Made by a program: the position numbers and the translations under genes | Part shown: positions 60,608-64,000 of the stretch, in pieces | How the letters are laid out: the number at the start of each line of letters is the position of its first letter | How positions within the stretch are numbered: the stretch's first letter is position 1 | Notes under the pieces: model-generated | The model's input: only the letters and a program-made list of their open reading frames with translations | Database searches by the model: none | Told to the model about the DNA's origin: nothing | NCBI RefSeq assembly: GCF_000346465.2 | Contig: NC_034009.1 | Coordinates: forward strand, 38,928,844 to 38,992,843 | Direction of reading: 5' to 3' | DNA length: 64,000 nucleotides | Origin: Prunus persica | Lineage: Eukaryota; Streptophyta; Magnoliopsida; Rosales; Rosaceae

Positions 60608-63600
60608 TCACTTCCAGAGCTTGACAAACTTATCATGACTAGCCGAAGCAACCAAACCCGTAACAGTTGACATAGCCAAAGCAGCAATAAGTCCATCATG
60701 TGCTGATAGAGTCATTGTCTTGTTCTCTGTCATGTTCCACAACTCCAATGACTGCAATTATTTTCCCATATAATAATCAAATGTGATATTTTGCAGCAAC
60801 ATAACCATCAGTAAAGAATCGTTTCTATGGCAGTGAAACAGGTAAAATAGGAACAAACATCCTAACAGCTTAAGAGAATGGTGGTCTCTGACCAAAAATG
60901 TAACAAACATTACTTCAGCGCAATAATGCAGAATTGACTTGCCTGATAACAGCCAATGACCAGCAGGGAAGTATACGTCGGATGGAAAACACATGAATGA
61001 AATTTACTTCCATTGCAGCTCAACTCATGAACACATTCCCCTTCACCTCCTGATCTGAGTGTCCAAACTCTTACAGAGTCCTCACTGACAGATGCAAGGA
61101 ACTCGCCAGATGGATCCCAGCACACAGAATGGACAGGCTTACTATGCCCCTGCATTCAAAACCAAATTCCAAGTAACACAATTGAGAATCTACATGAAAA
61201 TATTAGGACAACAGAAGTAAATAGTTCAAGAATTTGTATAGGAACATCAAATTGCATCATAAGTGCCAAAAGACAACAGATAAATACGTTAGTAGAAATT
61301 CAACGAAATATTTAATCCTACAAAAATCACCGTTTCCCAGTGAAACAAGCACCTGAACCATCCAGATACTTGCAACGAGACCACAATAATGATTATCAGA
61401 CTAAGCCCTTTAGGTTAGCTAAGTGGTGAGGGAGGGTAGGGATATGGGTTAGGGTTAAGATTAGGATAGGTCAAGGGTCTGATCCCTTCCAATGTAACCC
61501 AAAAAAGAAATAAAGTTTATAAGAGTCGAGCAGGATCCTTTTTTTCTGTGAAATAATGCCACTGTTATTCACCAAAAAGAATATCATCGTTGATATAGAA
61601 CTCAAGAAAGAATCAGAAGTTAAAATGTAGCATTACATAATCAGTTTAACTCACAATTATCAAACGGACAATTATGATGAAACAAAATGTTAAACTGACC
61701 TGTAATGAATGCCGACAAGCCTGTGTCTCGACATCCAGTATAGATACAACATTATCTGCCGCTGCAGCAAGAAATCTTCCATGGCGGGGTTGAAATCTCA
61801 TCTGTGCTGTACCACCCTAATACGTACAAACCAAACACAATTTATAAAAATGCGAATAATCTGAGAACCACTATTACCCCACCCCACTGAACTTCTACAT
61901 CCAAATAGACAAGATTCTACCTTGAACACACTTGAGCAGCTGCCATTGTTAATACTCCAGTAGCGTATCTGACCATCCGAGTCGCAGGAGCAGATAAGGT
62001 CATCTTTATTTGGGTGGAAATCTAATGACATAACAGAGGCAGAATGTCCCATAAAGGTACGGAGTGAATAGCCAGGCTGCAGATTAAAGACATAACGATG
62101 CTTTAATACAGCACATCCGTTGCATGTCACAGTTAAAAGATACAAAAAAGATAAATCATCATCACTTTTAAGAATAGAGCCACCACTTCAGCACCCCAGC
62201 AATGACCCAGCACAAAGACAAACTTATCATGGGAAAGATTATGGAATATATGATAGAGATCAATCTAGAAGTATACTTGGTCTGATTGCTTAAAGTATTC
62301 GATTTTTGAAACAAAAGGTTATTTTTAAAGTATAAGCTAAGCAGATGAATAGAACGAAAGAATTTTCCACTAACATTGTCAGCATCCCAGACCCTGACAG
62401 TTTTGTCGAATGAAGACGTTGCAAGACGTGGCATGCTTGGACTAAAACGAACATCAGTGATCAAAGCTGAATGTTCTTCAAGAGTTGATTTTACCTTTAA
62501 TGTATCTGTGTACCACAATACAGCCTGCATCATACATATATCAAGAAGACTTTCAATAAGTAAATGCAAGACCCCAAAAAACAACCTTATTGCTTTTAAT
62601 AAGTAAATTAAACAAGCAATTTCACATTTATGTTCTGGAAGAATCAATATGCAGCAGCGTTGAATCCTCCCCACAGCACTTCTTAGCAATTAGACATTCA
62701 TTCACTCACCTTTTTATCATGGCCACCACTAGCAAGAAACTTTCCATCCGACGAGAAGTGACAGCTATTAACCTTGGTTGTGCTTGCTTTAACAGAGTGT
62801 ACTTCCGTAAATGTGAACCCTAAAGTCAAATTCAAATTCTGAGCCCTCAAAGTAAATGATAGTAGCTTCACCACAACCACATTTAAAAACATGTATATAT
62901 ATATATATATATATACACATACAGAGTGCTTCCATTGAGGGATCCCTCAAATAACTTATTTGAGGGACACCCTTGTAGAGCCCATTCCGTATTGTATTTT
63001 ACTAATCCAAATCGTCTATTTTGTAGATATTCATTCAAAGATCATCTCTACAAAAAATCACTTGAATCCGATATCATTTGACCACTCAATTGAATTATTG
63101 AAAATTTAGTACTTTCTTGAAGTGTGTTCATTGATTTTGTAGGACACAATTGGATGTTGAAACGGTTTTCGATTTCTCTAATTTTTTGCAAGGATGATCT
63201 ATGAATGTAGACTTAAAAAATAGATGGTTTGGATCGTTGAAAAAAAATTCGTAGGGGACCTTAAAGGGTGTCCCTCAAATAATTTAGGGTCCCCTACGAA
63301 TAAAATTATTTGAGGGATCCCTCAATAGAAGGGGACTGTATATATATATAATGCTGGGATTATGCACTGACATTGTTTCTAAGTTTGTGAATGGCACAAT
63401 TACCAAAAACACATGGTAGTTAATACAAGTGAGAAAAAAATTAATGAAAAAAAAAAGATGTTTGATTGAGACTTGTGATTCAATACCTATTACTTGCAGT
63501 GCCCCGGTATTTTATTAATGTATTTATCCACTTAACATTAGAGAAATTGAAAAAGAATTGCAAAATAATGAAGAAAAATATGGCATATACTACATTCAGG

Positions 63601-64000
63601 ATGATCTTAAACTAAATATTCATTCAATAAAATGACATCCATCGCACCTTTGCTGACATCCATACATCGACCAACAGCATCTCTAGGGTCCACATCATCA
63701 TGGGATAAAAAAGACTCGACATTATCATCAAGAGAACCATCCTCTACAAATCGATCCATATCAGCCTGCAATTCAAGATCTTTATCATCCCACTGCCAAA
63801 ATGGAATTCCAATGAGAATACATGCAAGGAGTTGCCAATTCCTTCTAATACACGAAGTTGAAGAAGTCGCTCACCAACTGATTTGATGGTGACGTAAGAG
63901 TCCCAGTACCATCAGGGCCAAACATCATCAGAGGCTTGGAGGAGCTACCACTATGGGGCAAGGCAGGCATTGAGATTACATCTCCAGGAGTGTGCGTTGA
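60608..64000 (-). CDS. LUG: LEUNIG-like WD40 corepressor, C-terminal part, frameshifted last exon
   Basis: Groucho/Tup1-type transcriptional corepressor acting in the nucleus with SEUSS-type adaptors. Exons on minus inside the window: 63875-64000 (continues beyond the edge), 63648-63792, 62710-62819, 62375-62524, 61921-62076, 61700-61816, 60943-61149 and 60608-60752, all in phase. Visible: [20 protein letters not shown], then WD40 blades (for example [47 protein letters not shown]) and ...[14 protein letters not shown]. The last exon has one extra base in the T3 run at 60720-60722. Reading goes ENKDNDSIST then TGA (60696-60698), losing about 36 residues of the last blade; the original frame afterwards ends HDKFVKLWK at 60608. 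The donor after exon 60943-61149 is GC (GCAAGT). The LisH/LUFS N-terminus lies outside the window. LEUNIG rather than LUH is favoured by the CVHELSCNG region and by gene neighbours. Confidence 0.88.
61395..61510. mobile_element. Possible tRNA-like/SINE insertion in LEUNIG intron
   Basis: TTAGCTAAGTGGTGAGGGAG resembles a box A region, and AAGGGTCTGATCCCTTCC a box B. Between them is a degenerate TTAGGG-rich stretch. No target duplication was identified, so this is tentative. Confidence 0.3.
62931..63339 (+). mobile_element. MITE (family E), 409 bp, in LEUNIG intron
   Basis: Left ACAGAGTGCTTCCATTGAGG and right (other strand) ACAGTCCCCTTCTATTGAGG continue as long inverted repeats (GGATCCCTCAAATAA, TTATTTGAGGGACACCC). 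TA repeats flank both sides, consistent with insertion into a TA tract. A relative in opposite orientation is at 43798-44144. Confidence 0.85.

Overview
The window is nuclear DNA of a eudicot plant. It is AT-rich, its genes are split by GT-AG introns, and it is full of miniature transposons and (GA/CT)n repeats. The gene families and repeat types suggest Rosaceae, most likely Prunus; that placement is inference from memory, not from a search. A 100-N assembly gap lies at 12-111, and the last gene runs off the right edge.

Left third (1-22 kb), ordinary conserved genes: an A2-type mitotic cyclin on minus (1636-5300, 11 coding exons, 495 aa); a divergent pair consisting of the chloroplast NDH-complex ferredoxin-like subunit PnsB3 (minus, 9766-11275, 170 aa) and a SOAR1-like PPR protein (plus, 11468-13708, 609 aa), whose start codons are 192 bp apart; and a TIFY8 transcriptional regulator (plus, 17587-21962, 6 exons, 440 aa) with an overlapping upstream ORF.

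Middle (24.3-39.8 kb): a diverged tandem segmental duplication. Each unit carries one intact gibberellin 3-oxidase-like dioxygenase gene (29254-30654 and 36208-37647). The units differ by mobile insertions: a 1.43-kb PIF/Harbinger-type element with a Myb/SANT-like relic, and TRIM miniature retrotransposons, one of which still has its empty site in the other unit. Next comes a coiled-coil CCDC93-like gene (minus, 42306-39788), whose last coding exon is not clear.

Right third (45.6-64 kb): three AOP-type 2-oxoglutarate dioxygenases on minus. The first is intact (45673-47836). The second is intact except for one in-frame stop (51441-52848). The third is wrecked by an exon-1 deletion, a frameshift and a 2.33-kb solo LTR with a perfect 5-bp target duplication. 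They are interleaved with LEUNIG-like WD40 corepressor sequence: an orphan last exon (53774-53908) and the main gene (60608 to beyond 64000), whose last exon has a 1-bp frameshift. Recalled Arabidopsis order places LEUNIG, a paramyosin/CCDC93-like gene and TIFY8 side by side (At4g32551, At4g32560, At4g32570). The window therefore looks like that conserved block expanded by insertion of GA3ox-like and AOP-like dioxygenase clusters.

The most unusual structure is at about 54.3-55.77 kb: some twenty near-perfect 22-bp palindromes (arms AGTATAGCCG / CGGCTATACT, variable central dinucleotide) every ~50 bp, separated by A/T-rich spacers. No known family was recognised.
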